64,000 nt of DNA, from the NCBI RefSeq assembly GCF_001889165.1, contig NZ_CP016020.1, forward strand, positions 1,214,501-1,278,500. The letters are read 5' to 3'. The notes below the pieces were generated by a model. The model had not been told where the DNA came from. It searched no databases and saw only the letters and a list, made by a program, of their open reading frames with translations. Position numbers and translations under genes: made by a program. The DNA comes from Bacillus weihaiensis (GTDB taxonomy: Bacteria > Bacillota > Bacilli > Bacillales > Bacillaceae). Shown here piece by piece: positions 37,617-48,443 of this stretch; position 1 is the stretch's first letter; each line of letters starts with the position of its first letter.

Positions 37617-38687
37617 ATGAGGGATCGTCATATAAAATGGTTGTTACGTATTTCGATTACATTATTAGGGTTACTCACCATCTATGTGTTCTTTAAGCTA
37701 TACTCTATTTGGGAACCCTTTTATCTTATTGCTAAGGCTATACTGATCCCCTTCTTAATTGGTGCTTTTATTACATATTTACTCCATCCTGTTATAGAGA
37801 AGCTACATAGTACAGGAGTTCCAAGGACGATTTCCATTCTTATCATTTATTTTTTGTTTTTCGGCTTAATTGGATATGGAATTTATAGAGGGATTCCTGT
37901 ATTAGTAAATCAGTTACGAGACTTATCGGAGAATTTTCCAAAACTTTCAATGTCTTATACAAATTGGGTAGAGTCTATTCATGATCAGACCGATAGATGG
38001 CCAGTAGGCGTAAATGAACGAATTGATACAATGTTTCAAAAGACTGAGGAGTGGCTAGCATTAACAATTGAGAATGTCATTAATAGTTTGAAGGGCATTT
38101 TTGATTACATCTTGCTATTGGCCATCATTCCCTTTTTGGTGTTTTATATGTTAAAGGATTTTGATCAATTGAAAAAGGCAGGGTGGTACTTAACCCCTAG
38201 AAAATGGAGAAATGAGGCTATTCAATTTTTAAAGGATATTGACCACTCTCTAGGAAATTACATTCGAGGTCAATTGTTTGTTTGTTTCATAATAGGTTTA
38301 CTTGCTTTTGTTTCGTTATGGTTTTTTGGTATAAAGTATCCACTGATCTTAGGATTATTGATCGGTATTACAAATATTATTCCTTATTTTGGTCCCATCA
38401 TTGGGGCTATACCTGCGGTAATCATTGCGGCCACTATGTCGACTAAAACCGTCATTATTGTCATTATCATCATAATGGCTTTACAATTTATTGAGGGAAA
38501 TATATTAGGACCTCTCGTTGTGGGGAAGAGTCTCCATATGCACCCAATTATTATCATGCTTGCTCTTTTGGCTGGAGGAGAAATCGCAGGAATACTTGGA
38601 TTAATGCTGGCCGTGCCAATCATTGTGATCTTAAGGGTGATGCTAGTTCATGCAGTGTCGTTAAGAAGACAACAAAGCCAACATTGA
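37617..38687 (+). CDS. yrrI: AI-2E family transporter (YrrI)
   Basis: A 356-residue integral membrane protein with about eight helices and the PerM/AI-2E pattern: LIPFLIGAFITYLLHPVIE (about 40-58), the FLVFYMLKDFDQLKK region and YFGPIIGAIPAVIIA. Family members export autoinducer-2 or act as Na+/H+ antiporters. ATG 37617 follows GAGGAGGGA; the frame from 37563 has no site. Its TGA stop (38685-38687) sits within the -35 of the alaS promoter. Confidence 0.9.
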   Translation: MRDRHIKWLLRISITLLGLLTIYVFFKLYSIWEPFYLIAKAILIPFLIGAFITYLLHPVIEKLHSTGVPRTISILIIYFLFFGLIGYGIYRGIPVLVNQLRDLSENFPKLSMSYTNWVESIHDQTDRWPVGVNERIDTMFQKTEEWLALTIENVINSLKGIFDYILLLAIIPFLVFYMLKDFDQLKKAGWYLTPRKWRNEAIQFLKDIDHSLGNYIRGQLFVCFIIGLLAFVSLWFFGIKYPLILGLLIGITNIIPYFGPIIGAIPAVIIAATMSTKTVIIVIIIIMALQFIEGNILGPLVVGKSLHMHPIIIMLALLAGGEIAGILGLMLAVPIIVILRVMLVHAVSLRRQQSQH

Positions 38688-38712
38688 CAATTATGTGGAG
38701 CTTGTCTATAAT
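38684..38712 (+). promoter_or_regulatory. Consensus sigma-A promoter of the alaS leader
   Basis: TTGACA (38684-38689), 17 bases, TATAAT (38707-38712): a perfect vegetative promoter whose -35 overlaps the yrrI stop codon. Confidence 0.85.
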
Positions 38713-38734
38713 TCACGTTAGAATATTGTTAAAA

Positions 38735-38969
38735 CGATGAAGGAATAAGTATGTTGTTACCGCTTCTAGAGAGGAATCTTCCTTGGCTGTAAAAGATTCT
38801 AAGTAGGAACAAACAGAAAGCTAATCCTAAGTGCAGAAAAACCTGCCGTTTAAACCACGTTACGGTTTTAGAGGTGATGGGCACTATGTCCATAATCAGG
38901 GTGGTACCGCGAGCTAACTCTCGTCCCTGTGTAAAGAATGCATTCTTTTCACAGAGACGGGAGTTTTTT
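38735..38969 (+). promoter_or_regulatory. T-box riboswitch controlling alaS
   Basis: The T-box AGGGTGGTACCGCG is at 38898-38911. The terminator is CGTCCCTGTG/CACAGAGACG with inner AGAATGCATTCT and a T-run at 38964-38969. Stem I begins near 38741 (AGGA pairs with TCCT at 38825). The specifier loop reads AGAAAGCTAATCC, with GCT (38820-38822, Ala codon) as specifier. It reads alanine tRNA charging. Confidence 0.9.
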
Positions 38970-39027
38970 GTCTACTACCAAAGAAAGTCTTTGTGTGATA
39001 AAGGTAAAATGAATAAGGAGGATACAT

Positions 39028-41667
39028 ATGAAAAATTTACAGTCTCAAGAAGTGCGACAAATGTTCTTAGATTTTTTTAAAGAGAAAGGACATGCAGTTG
39101 AGCCAAGTGCTTCTCTTGTACCACATGAGGATCCAACGTTATTATGGATTAACAGTGGTGTAGCAACTTTAAAGAAGTATTTCGATGGGCGTGTTATTCC
39201 AGCTAATCCGAGAATTTGTAATGCTCAAAAATCAATCCGAACAAATGATATTGAAAATGTCGGGAAAACAGCTAGGCACCATACGTTTTTTGAGATGTTA
39301 GGTAATTTCTCCATTGGGGACTATTTTAAAGTAGAAGCAATTGAATGGGCATGGGAATTCCTAACAAGTGAAAAGTGGATTGGATTTGATCCAGACAAGC
39401 TATCTGTAACGATTCATCCAGAAGATCAAGAGGCTTTTGATATTTGGAAAGATAAGATTGGTGTGCCTGAAGAACGAATTATTCGTCTGGAAGGGAATTT
39501 CTGGGATATAGGCGAAGGTCCAAGTGGTCCTAACACAGAAATTTTCTATGATAGAGGAGAAGCATATGGAAATGACCAGAACGATCCTGAGTTATATCCT
39601 GGTGGAGAGAATGACCGTTATTTAGAGGTATGGAATCTTGTTTTCTCTCAATTCAACCATAATCCAGATGGTACATATACCCCTCTTCCAAAGAAAAATA
39701 TTGATACAGGTATGGGCTTAGAACGAATGGTTTCTGTTATCCAGGATGTTCAGACAAATTTTGACACAGATCTTTTCATCCCAATTATTCGAGCTACTGA
39801 AGAAATTTCAGGTGAAAAGTATCGTACAGATGCAGAGAAAGATGTTGCGTTTAAAGTAATTGCCGATCATGTAAGAACAGTAAGTTTTGCTATTAGTGAT
39901 GGAGCACTACCTTCAAATGAAGGACGCGGCTATGTATTACGTCGTTTGCTACGTAGAGCAGTTCGTTATGCAAAGCAGATTAATATTCACCGTCCATTTA
40001 TGTTTGAGCTGGTTCCTGTGGTTGCTGAAATCATGGTAGATTTCTACCCTGAAGTAAAAACCAAGACAGAATTTATTCAAAAAGTCATTAAAAATGAAGA
40101 AGAACGCTTCCATGAAACACTAAATGAAGGACTGGCTATCCTAAATGAAGTCATGAAGACTCAAAGGGACAAAGGTCAAGATATTATCCCTGGAGAAGAT
40201 GTGTTCCGCTTATATGACACATATGGTTTCCCAGTTGAGTTAACTGAGGAATATGCAGAAGAAGAGGGAATGAAGGTGGACCAAGAGGGCTTTGAAGCAG
40301 AAATGGGACGTCAAAGAGACAGAGCTCGTGCTGCTATTCAAAAAGTCGACTCTATGCAAGTTCAAGGTGGGGTTCTTGGAGATATTAAAGCGGAAAGTGA
40401 ATTCGTTGGATATACAAAGTTAACGGTTGAAAATGCACATGTTATTGTCATGGTAAAGGATGGAGAAGAGATAACAAGTGCTTCTGAAGGTGATGAATTC
40501 CAGCTGATTTTAGATCAAACTCCATTCTATGCCGAGAGTGGTGGACAAATTGCTGATGAAGGAACATTAGCTAATGAAGCAGTGACGTTAAAGGTGAAAA
40601 ATGTTCAAAAGGCTCCGAATGGACAAAACCTTCATCACGTTGTCGTTGAAAGTGGAGAGATTAAATCGGGAGATACAGTAGTGGCAACTGTTGCAGGTGA
40701 GAACCGCTCTGGAGTTATTAAAAATCATACAGCAACTCATCTATTACATCAGGCATTAAAAGATGTACTAGGAACACATGTAAATCAAGCGGGATCATTA
40801 GTGACGAAGGATAGATTACGTTTTGATTTTTCACATTTTGGTCAAGTGACACAGGATGAATTAACTCAGATTGAACAAATAGTGAATGAGAAAATTTGGA
40901 AAAGTATCGATGTGAATACGGATTATAAATCCTTAAACGAAGCAAAAGAAATGGGAGCAATGGCATTATTCGGTGAAAAATATGGTGACATTGTTCGTGT
41001 TGTTCAAGTAGGCGACTATAGTCTTGAGCTTTGTGGGGGATGTCATGTTCAAAATACAGCAACGATTGGTCTTTTCAAAATTGTTGGCGAATCGGGTATT
41101 GGAGCTGGCACAAGAAGAATTGAAGCTGTTACAGGAAAAGCTGCTTATCAATCCATTAATGAGCAACTGAACAAATTAACAGAAGCAGCAGATCTGCTAA
41201 AAGCGAATCCAAAGGATGTTATTTCACGAATTAATGGGTTACTTCAAGATTACCGTTCTCTACAACGTGAAAATGAATCTTTAGTTGCTAAGTTAGGAAA
41301 CATGGAAGCCAGTACGATTGTAGATCAAGCAATTACAATTAATGGAGTAACCGTTCTAGCTGCAAAAGTGAATGCGAAAGATATGAATAGCTTACGAGGA
41401 ATGATGGATGACTTGAAAAATAAGTTACAATCCGTTATTGTTGTTCTCGGAGCTGCTGAAGACGGAAAAGTTAACTTGGTCGCTGGAGTTACGAAGGATT
41501 TAGTTGATAAAGGCTACCATGCTGGAAAGCTAATTAAAGAAGTTGCTGAACGATGCGGTGGAAAAGGCGGCGGTCGTCCAGAAATGGCTCAAGCTGGTGC
41601 TAAAAACCCTGAAAAGTTAGGAGAAGCACTTAAATATGTCGAAGAATGGGTTGAATCCGTTTTATAA
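39028..41667 (+). CDS. alaS: Alanyl-tRNA synthetase
   Basis: An 879-residue class II synthetase. The catalytic core (about 1-240) includes [19 protein letters not shown] and GMGLERM. The editing domain (about 550-710) has the zinc ligands [11 protein letters not shown] and CGGCH that remove Ser/Gly from tRNA-Ala. A C-Ala domain (about 740-879) ends with [18 protein letters not shown] 39028 follows AAGGAGGA. It is controlled by the T-box upstream, and ireB follows 77 bp later. Confidence 0.97.
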   Translation: MKNLQSQEVRQMFLDFFKEKGHAVEPSASLVPHEDPTLLWINSGVATLKKYFDGRVIPANPRICNAQKSIRTNDIENVGKTARHHTFFEMLGNFSIGDYFKVEAIEWAWEFLTSEKWIGFDPDKLSVTIHPEDQEAFDIWKDKIGVPEERIIRLEGNFWDIGEGPSGPNTEIFYDRGEAYGNDQNDPELYPGGENDRYLEVWNLVFSQFNHNPDGTYTPLPKKNIDTGMGLERMVSVIQDVQTNFDTDLFIPIIRATEEISGEKYRTDAEKDVAFKVIADHVRTVSFAISDGALPSNEGRGYVLRRLLRRAVRYAKQINIHRPFMFELVPVVAEIMVDFYPEVKTKTEFIQKVIKNEEERFHETLNEGLAILNEVMKTQRDKGQDIIPGEDVFRLYDTYGFPVELTEEYAEEEGMKVDQEGFEAEMGRQRDRARAAIQKVDSMQVQGGVLGDIKAESEFVGYTKLTVENAHVIVMVKDGEEITSASEGDEFQLILDQTPFYAESGGQIADEGTLANEAVTLKVKNVQKAPNGQNLHHVVVESGEIKSGDTVVATVAGENRSGVIKNHTATHLLHQALKDVLGTHVNQAGSLVTKDRLRFDFSHFGQVTQDELTQIEQIVNEKIWKSIDVNTDYKSLNEAKEMGAMALFGEKYGDIVRVVQVGDYSLELCGGCHVQNTATIGLFKIVGESGIGAGTRRIEAVTGKAAYQSINEQLNKLTEAADLLKANPKDVISRINGLLQDYRSLQRENESLVAKLGNMEASTIVDQAITINGVTVLAAKVNAKDMNSLRGMMDDLKNKLQSVIVVLGAAEDGKVNLVAGVTKDLVDKGYHAGKLIKEVAERCGGKGGGRPEMAQAGAKNPEKLGEALKYVEEWVESVL

Positions 41668-41744
41668 ATTGAAAAAGTAGTGTAAAATGTAAGTAAGATT
41701 GGACAAGCAGATTCCATTCATGAATCTGAGAAAGAGGTGCGAAT

Positions 41745-42005
41745 GTGAGTTCATTTGATAAAACGATGAAATTTAACTTTTCTGACGAAACGGTCGAAAC
41801 GAATGTAAATGATGTCCTTTACACTGTGTACGATGCTTTGCAAGAAAAAGGATATAATCCTATTAATCAAATCGTAGGCTATTTGCTTTCAGGAGACCCT
41901 GCCTACATTCCACGTCATCGTGATGCACGGAATTTAATTCGCAAACTTGAGCGAGATGAATTGATCGAAGAGCTAGTTAAATCTTATTTACAAAAGAGAA
42001 CGTAA
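41745..42005 (+). CDS. ireB: IreB-family protein (YrzL, DUF965)
   Basis: An 86-residue protein nearly identical in pattern to B. subtilis Yrz[15 protein letters not shown], then [19 protein letters not shown] and [17 protein letters not shown]. In Enterococcus IreB is a target of the Ser/Thr kinase IreK and negatively affects cephalosporin resistance; phosphorylatable Thr residues lie in the N-terminal segment. GTG 41745 follows GAGGTG. It begins the conserved ireB-ruvX-yrzB set. Confidence 0.95.
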   Translation: MSSFDKTMKFNFSDETVETNVNDVLYTVYDALQEKGYNPINQIVGYLLSGDPAYIPRHRDARNLIRKLERDELIEELVKSYLQKRT

Positions 42006-42098
42006 GGTTTTAGAGGAATGGATTTTGGGTAAGATATTCAAGTTCATGTATGTTTAGACCATTTCCTATTACTTAGTACAAAATGAAAGGCATCTATT

Positions 42099-42515
42099 AT
42101 GCGAATACTTGGATTAGATCTTGGTACGAAAACATTAGGCGTAGCAGTAAGCGATGAGTTAGGCTGGACAGCACAAGGAATTGAGACCATTAAGATAAAC
42201 GAAGCGAGTCATGACTATCAGTTAGGAAGACTTTCAGAGATTATTGGTGAGCATTCTGTTGAGAAAATTGTACTAGGTATTCCTAAGAACATGAATGGGA
42301 CACTTGGACCAAGAGCTGAAGCAAGTCAACATTTTGCTCAATTGTTAGAAAAGAAATTTCAATTACCGGTTATTCTCTGGGACGAGCGCTTGACAACAAT
42401 GGCTGCTGAACGCATGTTAATTTCTGCTGACGTTAGCCGAAAGAAAAGAAAACAAGTCATAGATAAGATGGCTGCAGTGATGATTTTACAAGGATACTTA
42501 GATAGTTTAAATTAG
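42099..42515 (+). CDS. ruvX: RuvX/YqgF, RNase H-like nuclease (YrrK)
   Basis: A 138-residue YqgF-family nuclease with an RNase H fold. The first acidic residue is in [16 protein letters not shown], the second in [14 protein letters not shown] (strand), and the last in [15 protein letters not shown] and KMAAVMIL. It acts in 16S rRNA 5'-end maturation and was proposed as a Holliday junction resolvase. The ATG at 42099 has AAAGG about 8 bases upstream. Standard operon position. Confidence 0.94.
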   Translation: MRILGLDLGTKTLGVAVSDELGWTAQGIETIKINEASHDYQLGRLSEIIGEHSVEKIVLGIPKNMNGTLGPRAEASQHFAQLLEKKFQLPVILWDERLTTMAAERMLISADVSRKKRKQVIDKMAAVMILQGYLDSLN

Positions 42516-42591
42516 AATGACTCACTAAAAAGAATATGGTCTTACTACTAATAAGATAAATGAAAGTTAATTAACTAATGAGGTGAATAGA

Positions 42592-42879
42592 ATGGATCAC
42601 GGCGAAAAACAAATTACTGTAATTGATGAGAATGGAAATGAGCAATTATGCGAGGTGCTTTTTACATTCGAGTCAGAAGAATTTAAGAAATCATATGTAT
42701 TGTATTACCCAGTAGGTGCTGAAGAAGATGATAGTGAAGAAATTGAGATTCACGCTTCAAGCTTCAACCCACATGCAGAAGGTGAAGATGGAGAGCTTGC
42801 TCCAATCGAAACAGAAGAAGAATGGGATCTTATTGAAGAAATGTTAAATACATTCCTTGACGAAGAAGAGGAAGAGTAA
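42592..42879 (+). CDS. yrzB: DUF1292 protein YrzB
   Basis: A 95-residue very acidic protein ([20 protein letters not shown]..., C-terminus [14 protein letters not shown]). This is the DUF1292 family found with ireB and ruvX across Firmicutes; function unknown. ATG 42592 follows GAGGTG (42580-42585); an upstream GTG lies within that site. Confidence 0.92.
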   Translation: MDHGEKQITVIDENGNEQLCEVLFTFESEEFKKSYVLYYPVGAEEDDSEEIEIHASSFNPHAEGEDGELAPIETEEEWDLIEEMLNTFLDEEEEE

Positions 42880-42891
42880 GAGTAAGAAAGA

Positions 42892-42925
42892 GAAGCAAAG
42901 GAGGACTTACCTCTTTTGCTTTTTT
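42892..42925 (+). terminator. Terminator after yrzB
   Basis: GCAAAGGAGG and CCTCTTTTGC pair around ACTTA, then a T-run. Confidence 0.8.
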
Positions 42926-43174
42926 ATTGTTTAAAGGAAGGAAGGTGTTTTTTCGCTTCTAAGCAAGCTTTACTGAAAAATTTGATGCGAATAGCCATAA
43001 TGAGTAGCAGGACTAGAGTTAGTGTATAAACCTTCTTAAAAGATTTAAAAGCACAGTAAAGATCTTTTAGAAAAATGGAACTAATTTCTCCTTCCCGATA
43101 TGAAAAGAATTGAAAAAATTGCCGAATCATTTAGAACATTGTAGTATAATAGTTGGGATGAGAGGAGGATATAT

Positions 43175-44299
43175 ATGAAAGAAGATTCAAAGAAGGATTC
43201 TTTTCGTAAAAAACTTCTAGAGAAACAAAGTGAGGCAAAGGTTGTCCGGAAAATTGTATTGACCGTTTTTATTCTTTTAGTCATCGCTTTTTCAGGATTA
43301 ATTGGGGGCGGTTATTTATATATAAAATCTGCTTTACAGCCTGTAGATCCAGCAGATCAAAAAACAGTTAATGTCACGATTCCAATTGGATCATCGGTAT
43401 CAATGATTGCGAAAATTTTAGAAGAAAATCAACTCATAAAAGATGATCGTATCTTTAAATATTACATCAAATTCAAAAATGAATCTGATTTTCAAGCTGG
43501 TGATTATGAGCTGAAAAAATCAATGACATTTGACGACATTATTTTAAGTCTGAAAAAGGGAAAGGTAATGGAAGAAGTAGCTTTACAAATAACCATACCT
43601 GAAGGTCGTCAATTGAAAGAAATATCATCTATTATTGCAAACAACACAACCTACGATGAGGAAGATATCTTTAAAAAACTTACTGACAAGACATTTATTG
43701 ACGCGATGAGGGATAAGTATCCGGACCTTCTTACTAATGATTTGTTTAGTGAAAAAGTAAAGTATGCTCTTGAGGGGTATTTATTTCCAGCAACGTATCC
43801 TTACTATACGGAAAATCCTACAATAGAGGAAATAGTAGAACCAATGATAGGTAAAATGCATGAGGTTGTCACAAAATATTACGCTCAAATTCAAGAAAAA
43901 GACATGACTATACACGAGTTTGTGACTATGTCCTCATTAATTGAAGAAGAAGCAACAGCAAAAGCGGATCGAGAAAAAATATCAAGTGTATTTTATAATC
44001 GATTAGATAAAGACATGATGCTTCAAACAGATCCAACTGTCTTATACGCTTTAGGTGAGCATAAAGATCGTGTTCTTTATGCAGATTTAGAGGTTGAATC
44101 TCCTTATAATACCTATAAAGTGACTGGCCTTCCGCCTGGACCTATCGCGAATGCAGGTGAAATGTCCATGGTAGCAGCTCTAAATCCAGAAGAGACAGAT
44201 TACTTATACTTCCTTGCAACGAAGGAAGGACAAGTTATCTTTACGAAAACGTTAGATGAACATAATAAAGAGAAAAACACACATATTACAAATCAGTAA
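43175..44299 (+). CDS. mltG: MltG, endolytic peptidoglycan transglycosylase (YrrL)
   Basis: A 374-residue type II membrane protein with one N-terminal helix (about 29-53) after a basic cytoplasmic segment. A LysM-like subdomain (about 65-140) and the YceG catalytic domain follow: GYLFPATYPYY, the catalytic Glu in SSLIEEEATAKADREKISSVF (shown to 21 residues is avoided; key residue E near 253), QTDPTVLYALG, and GLPPGPIANAG. It cuts nascent glycan strands and sets their length with the elongation machinery. ATG 43175 follows GAGGAGG. A TATAAT at 43145 may be its -10, but the -35 is poor. Confidence 0.93.
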   Translation: MKEDSKKDSFRKKLLEKQSEAKVVRKIVLTVFILLVIAFSGLIGGGYLYIKSALQPVDPADQKTVNVTIPIGSSVSMIAKILEENQLIKDDRIFKYYIKFKNESDFQAGDYELKKSMTFDDIILSLKKGKVMEEVALQITIPEGRQLKEISSIIANNTTYDEEDIFKKLTDKTFIDAMRDKYPDLLTNDLFSEKVKYALEGYLFPATYPYYTENPTIEEIVEPMIGKMHEVVTKYYAQIQEKDMTIHEFVTMSSLIEEEATAKADREKISSVFYNRLDKDMMLQTDPTVLYALGEHKDRVLYADLEVESPYNTYKVTGLPPGPIANAGEMSMVAALNPEETDYLYFLATKEGQVIFTKTLDEHNKEKNTHITNQ

Positions 44300-44417
44300 T
44301 TAATTTCTTGCTGTCGTTAACTAGGAGGGAGGGTGAATTTAATATTCGCATTCCCTTTCTTGTTGTGGTAAAATATATCGAGTTGTTATAGAATGACTAG
44401 ATTTGATAAAAGACGAC

Positions 44418-44451
44418 AAAAGAGTTCTCATTTTTTGGGGCTCTTCTTTTT
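44418..44451 (+). terminator. Probable terminator after mltG
   Basis: AAAAGAG and CTCTTCTTTT pair across a loop that is mostly T; the stem is weaker than others in the window. Confidence 0.5.
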
Positions 44452-44590
44452 AGGTAGATATGGACTCTTTATTATATATGTTTTCATTACTATAGTTTGT
44501 TTTTGACGATTAATAAGTAAGAATGACACACTAAATCGAGATAAAAATAGAGAAAGATCTGTAAGATGTTTGCGAATTGGGAGGGCAATC

Positions 44591-45253
44591 ATGTTAAGTG
44601 AAGATGTACTAACGTATATAGAGAACCTAATTCCTGATAGGCCTCCGTATGTTACAAAAATAGAAGAATATGCCTTAATGAACAGTGTTCCAATTATGGA
44701 AAAACCAGGTATTGAGGTGTTGCTTTTATTATTAAAAATGCAACAACCAAAGAAAATCTTTGAAATTGGGACTGCCATCGGTTATTCAGCAATACGAATG
44801 GCGTTAGCATTACCTGAGACTGAGATAGTGACAATTGAGTTAGATGAAGAACGCTATAATCAAGCTAAGATCCACGTGAAAGATATGGGGCTTGATCATC
44901 AAATAAAACTATATCTCGGTGATGCATTACTACTTTCTGAGAAGATAAAGCAGCATGGGGAATTCGATGCTTTTTTTATAGATGCGACAAAAGCAAAGTA
45001 TACAAAGTTCTTTGAACTATATGAACCCATTCTTTCGGAGAATGGTGTTATCTACACGGATAATGTGCTTTTTAAAGGCACAGTAGCAAGGGATCGATCA
45101 TTACTAAAAACAAGAAGACAACGTACGCTTGTAAGAAAGCTCGATGAATACAATAAAATGTTATTTACAAAAGAAGGCTACGAAACAACAATGATCCCTG
45201 TAGGTGATGGGATCGCAGTTACAAGAAGAATTGAAAGGGTTAGAGGTGTTTAA
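44591..45253 (+). CDS. trmR: TrmR, tRNA 5-hydroxyuridine methyltransferase (YrrM)
   Basis: A 220-residue SAM-dependent methyltransferase of the catechol-O-methyltransferase group. Motif I is KKIFEIGTAIGYSAIRMA (about residues 57-74), with IVTIELDEERYNQA and AFFIDATKAKY (metal-binding Asp). In B. subtilis YrrM methylates ho5U34 of tRNA to mo5U34. ATG 44591 follows GGGAGGG. The next two genes make the ho5U precursor, so the three form a wobble-modification cassette. Confidence 0.92.
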   Translation: MLSEDVLTYIENLIPDRPPYVTKIEEYALMNSVPIMEKPGIEVLLLLLKMQQPKKIFEIGTAIGYSAIRMALALPETEIVTIELDEERYNQAKIHVKDMGLDHQIKLYLGDALLLSEKIKQHGEFDAFFIDATKAKYTKFFELYEPILSENGVIYTDNVLFKGTVARDRSLLKTRRQRTLVRKLDEYNKMLFTKEGYETTMIPVGDGIAVTRRIERVRGV

Positions 45254-45255
45254 AA

Positions 45256-46185
45256 GTGAAGAAACCGGAATTATTGGTAACACCAAAAAAAGTTGACGAA
45301 ATTGTTCCTCTTATTGATGCTGGAGCAGATGCATTTATCATTGGTGAGCAAAAGTTTGGTTTACGCCTAGCGGGGGATTTTTCTAGAGAAGAAGTAAAAG
45401 AAGCGATCGCTCTTGCGCATCAGCACGGAAAAAAAGTGTATGTAGCAATGAATGCTATTTTCCATAATGAATTAGTTGAAGAAATTGGAGAATATCTTAC
45501 GTTTGCTTCGGAAGCGGGAGCAGATGCGGTTGTTTATGGTGATCCTGCTGTACTGATGATGGCTAAAGAATTTGCCCCATCTATGAAATTACATTGGAAT
45601 ACTGAAACCACTGCAACAAACTGGCATACGTGTAACTACTGGGGAAGAAAAGGATCTAAGCGTGCTGTCCTTGCTCGTGAACTGAGTATGGATGCAATTG
45701 TTGAAACAAAAGAACACGCAGAAGTAGAAATCGAAGTACAAGTACATGGGATGACTTGTATGTTCCAATCTAAACGCTCCTTATTAGGTAACTACTTTGA
45801 GTATCAAGGAAAAGCATTGAAAATTGAAAATCGAGATCAAGAAGAAGCGATGTTTTTATTTGATCCAGAACGTGATAATAAGTATCCAATCTTTGAGGAT
45901 GCTAATGGAACCCATATTATGAGTCCTAATGATATGTGTATTATAGATGAGCTTGGTGAAATGATCGATGCAGGGATTGATAGTTTCAAGATTGATGGAA
46001 TCCTACAAACTTCAGAGTACATTCTTGACGTAACTAAGAAATATCGTCTAGCCATTGATACGTACATTGCTGATCAAGATAAATACGAGGAAATAAAGGA
46101 AGGCTTGCTTTCTGAAATTGAAGAGCTACAAGCTAAAAACCGTCCGTTAGATACAGGATTCTTCTTCAAGGAAACCGTTTATTAA
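45256..46185 (+). CDS. trhP1: TrhP1, U32-family tRNA hydroxylation protein (YrrN)
   Basis: A 309-residue peptidase-U32-like protein (TIM-barrel-like): MKKPELLVTPKKVDEIVPLI start, AGADAFIIGEQKFGLRLAG, VQVHGMTCMFQSKRSLLGNY, and DSFKIDGILQTSEY. U32 members here are not peptidases; with YrrO this protein introduces the 5-hydroxyl on U34 using prephenate-derived chemistry in B. subtilis. It lacks the C-x-C cluster seen in its partner. The GTG start at 45256 lies 2 bases after trmR; AGAGGTG precedes it within trmR. Confidence 0.92.
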   Translation: MKKPELLVTPKKVDEIVPLIDAGADAFIIGEQKFGLRLAGDFSREEVKEAIALAHQHGKKVYVAMNAIFHNELVEEIGEYLTFASEAGADAVVYGDPAVLMMAKEFAPSMKLHWNTETTATNWHTCNYWGRKGSKRAVLARELSMDAIVETKEHAEVEIEVQVHGMTCMFQSKRSLLGNYFEYQGKALKIENRDQEEAMFLFDPERDNKYPIFEDANGTHIMSPNDMCIIDELGEMIDAGIDSFKIDGILQTSEYILDVTKKYRLAIDTYIADQDKYEEIKEGLLSEIEELQAKNRPLDTGFFFKETVY

Positions 46186-46219
46186 TAGTAAAAACACACA
46201 ATGTAAGGAAGTGAAAACA

Positions 46220-47488
46220 ATGACTACAATCGCAGATAAAATATCAACAATAGTAGATGGGAAGCGAGTCATTACGAAAAAACCTGAATTGCTAGCACCA
46301 GCTGGAAACCTTGAAAAATTGAAAATTGCTGTACATTATGGGGCTGACGCTGTATTTATTGGTGGACAAGAATATGGTTTACGTTCTAATGCAGACAACT
46401 TTTCACAAGCTGAAATGGCAGAAGGTGTCCAATTTGCGAACAAATATGGTGCAAGAATATATGTAACAACAAATATCTTTGCTCACAATGAAAATATGGA
46501 CGGACTAGATGAGTATTTAATAGGGTTACAGGAAGCAGGAGTAGCTGGAATAATTGTAGCAGATCCCCTAATTATTGAAACATGTCGTCGTGTAGCACCT
46601 AAATTAGAAGTGCATTTAAGTACACAGCAATCTCTATCAAACTGGAAGGCTGTTCAATTCTGGAAAGAAGAAGGTCTTGAGCGAGTAGTTTTAGCACGTG
46701 AAACAAGTGCAGAAGAAATAAAAGAAATGAAAGAAAAAGTAGATATTGAAATTGAAGCATTCATCCACGGTGCGATGTGTATTGCTTATTCTGGTCGTTG
46801 TACATTAAGTAATCATATGACGGCACGTGATTCTAACCGTGGTGGATGTTGTCAATCATGTCGTTGGGATTATGATTTATTTAAGCTACAGGACAATAAC
46901 GAAGTGGCTTTATTTGATGAAAAAGATGCGCCGTTTGCAATGAGTCCTAAAGACTTAAACCTAATAGAATCTATTCCTAAAATGATTGAACTAGGTATTG
47001 ATAGTTTGAAAATTGAAGGAAGAATGAAATCAATACATTATATAGCAACAGTAGTGAGCGTGTACCGAAAAGTAATTGATGCATACTGTGCCGATCCTGA
47101 GAACTTTAAAATTGATCCTGAATGGTTAAGAGAGCTTGATAAGTGTGCGAACCGTGAAACGGCTTCTGCCTTCTTCGAAAGTGTGCCAGGCTCTAAACAA
47201 CAAATGTTCGGAACTCATAGTAAGAAAACAACGTTTGATTTCGTTGGTCTAGTATTAGATTATGACCCTGAAACAAGTATGGTCACTTTACAGCAAAGAA
47301 ACCACTTCAAGCCAGGCGAACTAGTTGAATTTTTCGGACCTGAGATTGAGAACTTTACACAAACAATAGAGAAGATTTGGGATGAAGAAGGAAACGAGCT
47401 AGATGCAGCACGTCATCCACTACAAATTGTGAAATTCAAAGTAGATAAACCGGTCTTCACGAACAACATGATGCGAAAGGGGTTCTAA
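46220..47488 (+). CDS. trhP2: TrhP2, U32-family tRNA hydroxylation protein (YrrO)
   Basis: A 422-residue U32-family protein, the same length as B. subtilis YrrO. Motifs: [36 protein letters not shown], and [20 protein letters not shown] leading to [10 protein letters not shown], whose cysteines could hold an Fe-S cluster. A C-terminal extra domain (about 330-422) is OB-like. It pairs with TrhP1 for ho5U34 formation. ATG 46220 follows AAGGAAGTG; the longer frame from 46211 starts inside the site. Confidence 0.93.
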   Translation: MTTIADKISTIVDGKRVITKKPELLAPAGNLEKLKIAVHYGADAVFIGGQEYGLRSNADNFSQAEMAEGVQFANKYGARIYVTTNIFAHNENMDGLDEYLIGLQEAGVAGIIVADPLIIETCRRVAPKLEVHLSTQQSLSNWKAVQFWKEEGLERVVLARETSAEEIKEMKEKVDIEIEAFIHGAMCIAYSGRCTLSNHMTARDSNRGGCCQSCRWDYDLFKLQDNNEVALFDEKDAPFAMSPKDLNLIESIPKMIELGIDSLKIEGRMKSIHYIATVVSVYRKVIDAYCADPENFKIDPEWLRELDKCANRETASAFFESVPGSKQQMFGTHSKKTTFDFVGLVLDYDPETSMVTLQQRNHFKPGELVEFFGPEIENFTQTIEKIWDEEGNELDAARHPLQIVKFKVDKPVFTNNMMRKGF

Positions 47489-47493
47489 AACCT

Positions 47494-48129
47494 ATGGCAA
47501 AAAAACCGGTTGTAATAGGAGTTGCAGGTGGCTCTGGCTCTGGTAAAACAAGTGTGACAAAAGCAATCTATGAGCATTTTAAGGGTCACTCTATCTTAAT
47601 GCTAGAGCAGGATTATTATTATAAAGATCAAAAGCATCTTCCTTTTGAGGAAAGATTAAATACAAATTATGATCATCCACTGGCATTTGATAATGACTTA
47701 TTGATAGATCATCTTCATTCATTGCTTTCGCATAAGGGGATTGATAAGCCTGTTTATGACTATAAATTGCATACGAGATCTGAGGATGTTATAGTAGTTG
47801 AGCCGAAGGATGTTATTATTCTAGAAGGAATACTAATTTTAGAAGATGAGCGCCTGCGTGACTTAATGGATATTAAACTTTACGTGGATACAGATGCTGA
47901 TTTAAGAATTATCCGAAGACTGTTGCGAGATATTAAAGAAAGAGGTCGTTCAATTGACTCTGTTATTGAACAATACCTTACTGTTGTCCGTCCAATGCAT
48001 AATCAGTTTATTGAACCAACGAAGAGATATGCAGATATTATTATCCCTGAAGGCGGACAAAATCATGTAGCAATTGATTTAATGGTAACAAAAATTCAAA
48101 CAATTCTTGAACTAAACGCCATTTTGTAA
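47494..48129 (+). CDS. udk: Uridine kinase
   Basis: A 211-residue P-loop kinase that phosphorylates uridine and cytidine for pyrimidine salvage. The P-loop is [17 protein letters not shown] (about residues 9-25), with EQDYYYKDQ and the DHPLAFD substrate motif, then [13 protein letters not shown] lid. The ATG follows AAGGGGT within the trhP2 3' end, 5 bp after its stop. Confidence 0.97.
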   Translation: MAKKPVVIGVAGGSGSGKTSVTKAIYEHFKGHSILMLEQDYYYKDQKHLPFEERLNTNYDHPLAFDNDLLIDHLHSLLSHKGIDKPVYDYKLHTRSEDVIVVEPKDVIILEGILILEDERLRDLMDIKLYVDTDADLRIIRRLLRDIKERGRSIDSVIEQYLTVVRPMHNQFIEPTKRYADIIIPEGGQNHVAIDLMVTKIQTILELNAIL

Positions 48130-48301
48130 TAACATAGCATAGATAAAGTCTACTGTGTTCATATTATGTATAAGTCATTTTTTAGCTATTTCTATAGACT
48201 CTATTCTAAATAACTGTTGTTTTGGAAAGTGATAAACTTTTTTAACGATGTTATACTGAAAAAAGTCTTTCTAAATATCGACATTTGGTTGAGGAGAAGG
48301 A

Positions 48302-48331
48302 GGGGCAAACGATTTTTGCCCTTACTTTTTT
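48302..48331 (+). terminator. Terminator between udk and greA
   Basis: GGGGCAAA (48302-48309) and TTTTGCCC (48314-48321) pair around a very short loop, then CTTACTTTTTT. The stem lies about 170 bp after udk. Confidence 0.7.
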
Positions 48332-48443
48332 ACATATTTTAAGACAACTTTATTCTTTTATAGTAGGGCTCTCTAAAAAGAATGTTACTAACGGGTATAA
48401 TGAATAGGTAATAGACTAGGTTCTATTTCATGAATATACGAGT

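Noticed and set aside
43145-43150. Promoter for mltG based on TATAAT
   Set aside because: No acceptable -35 at 16-18 bp; only TTGCCG at 20 bp.
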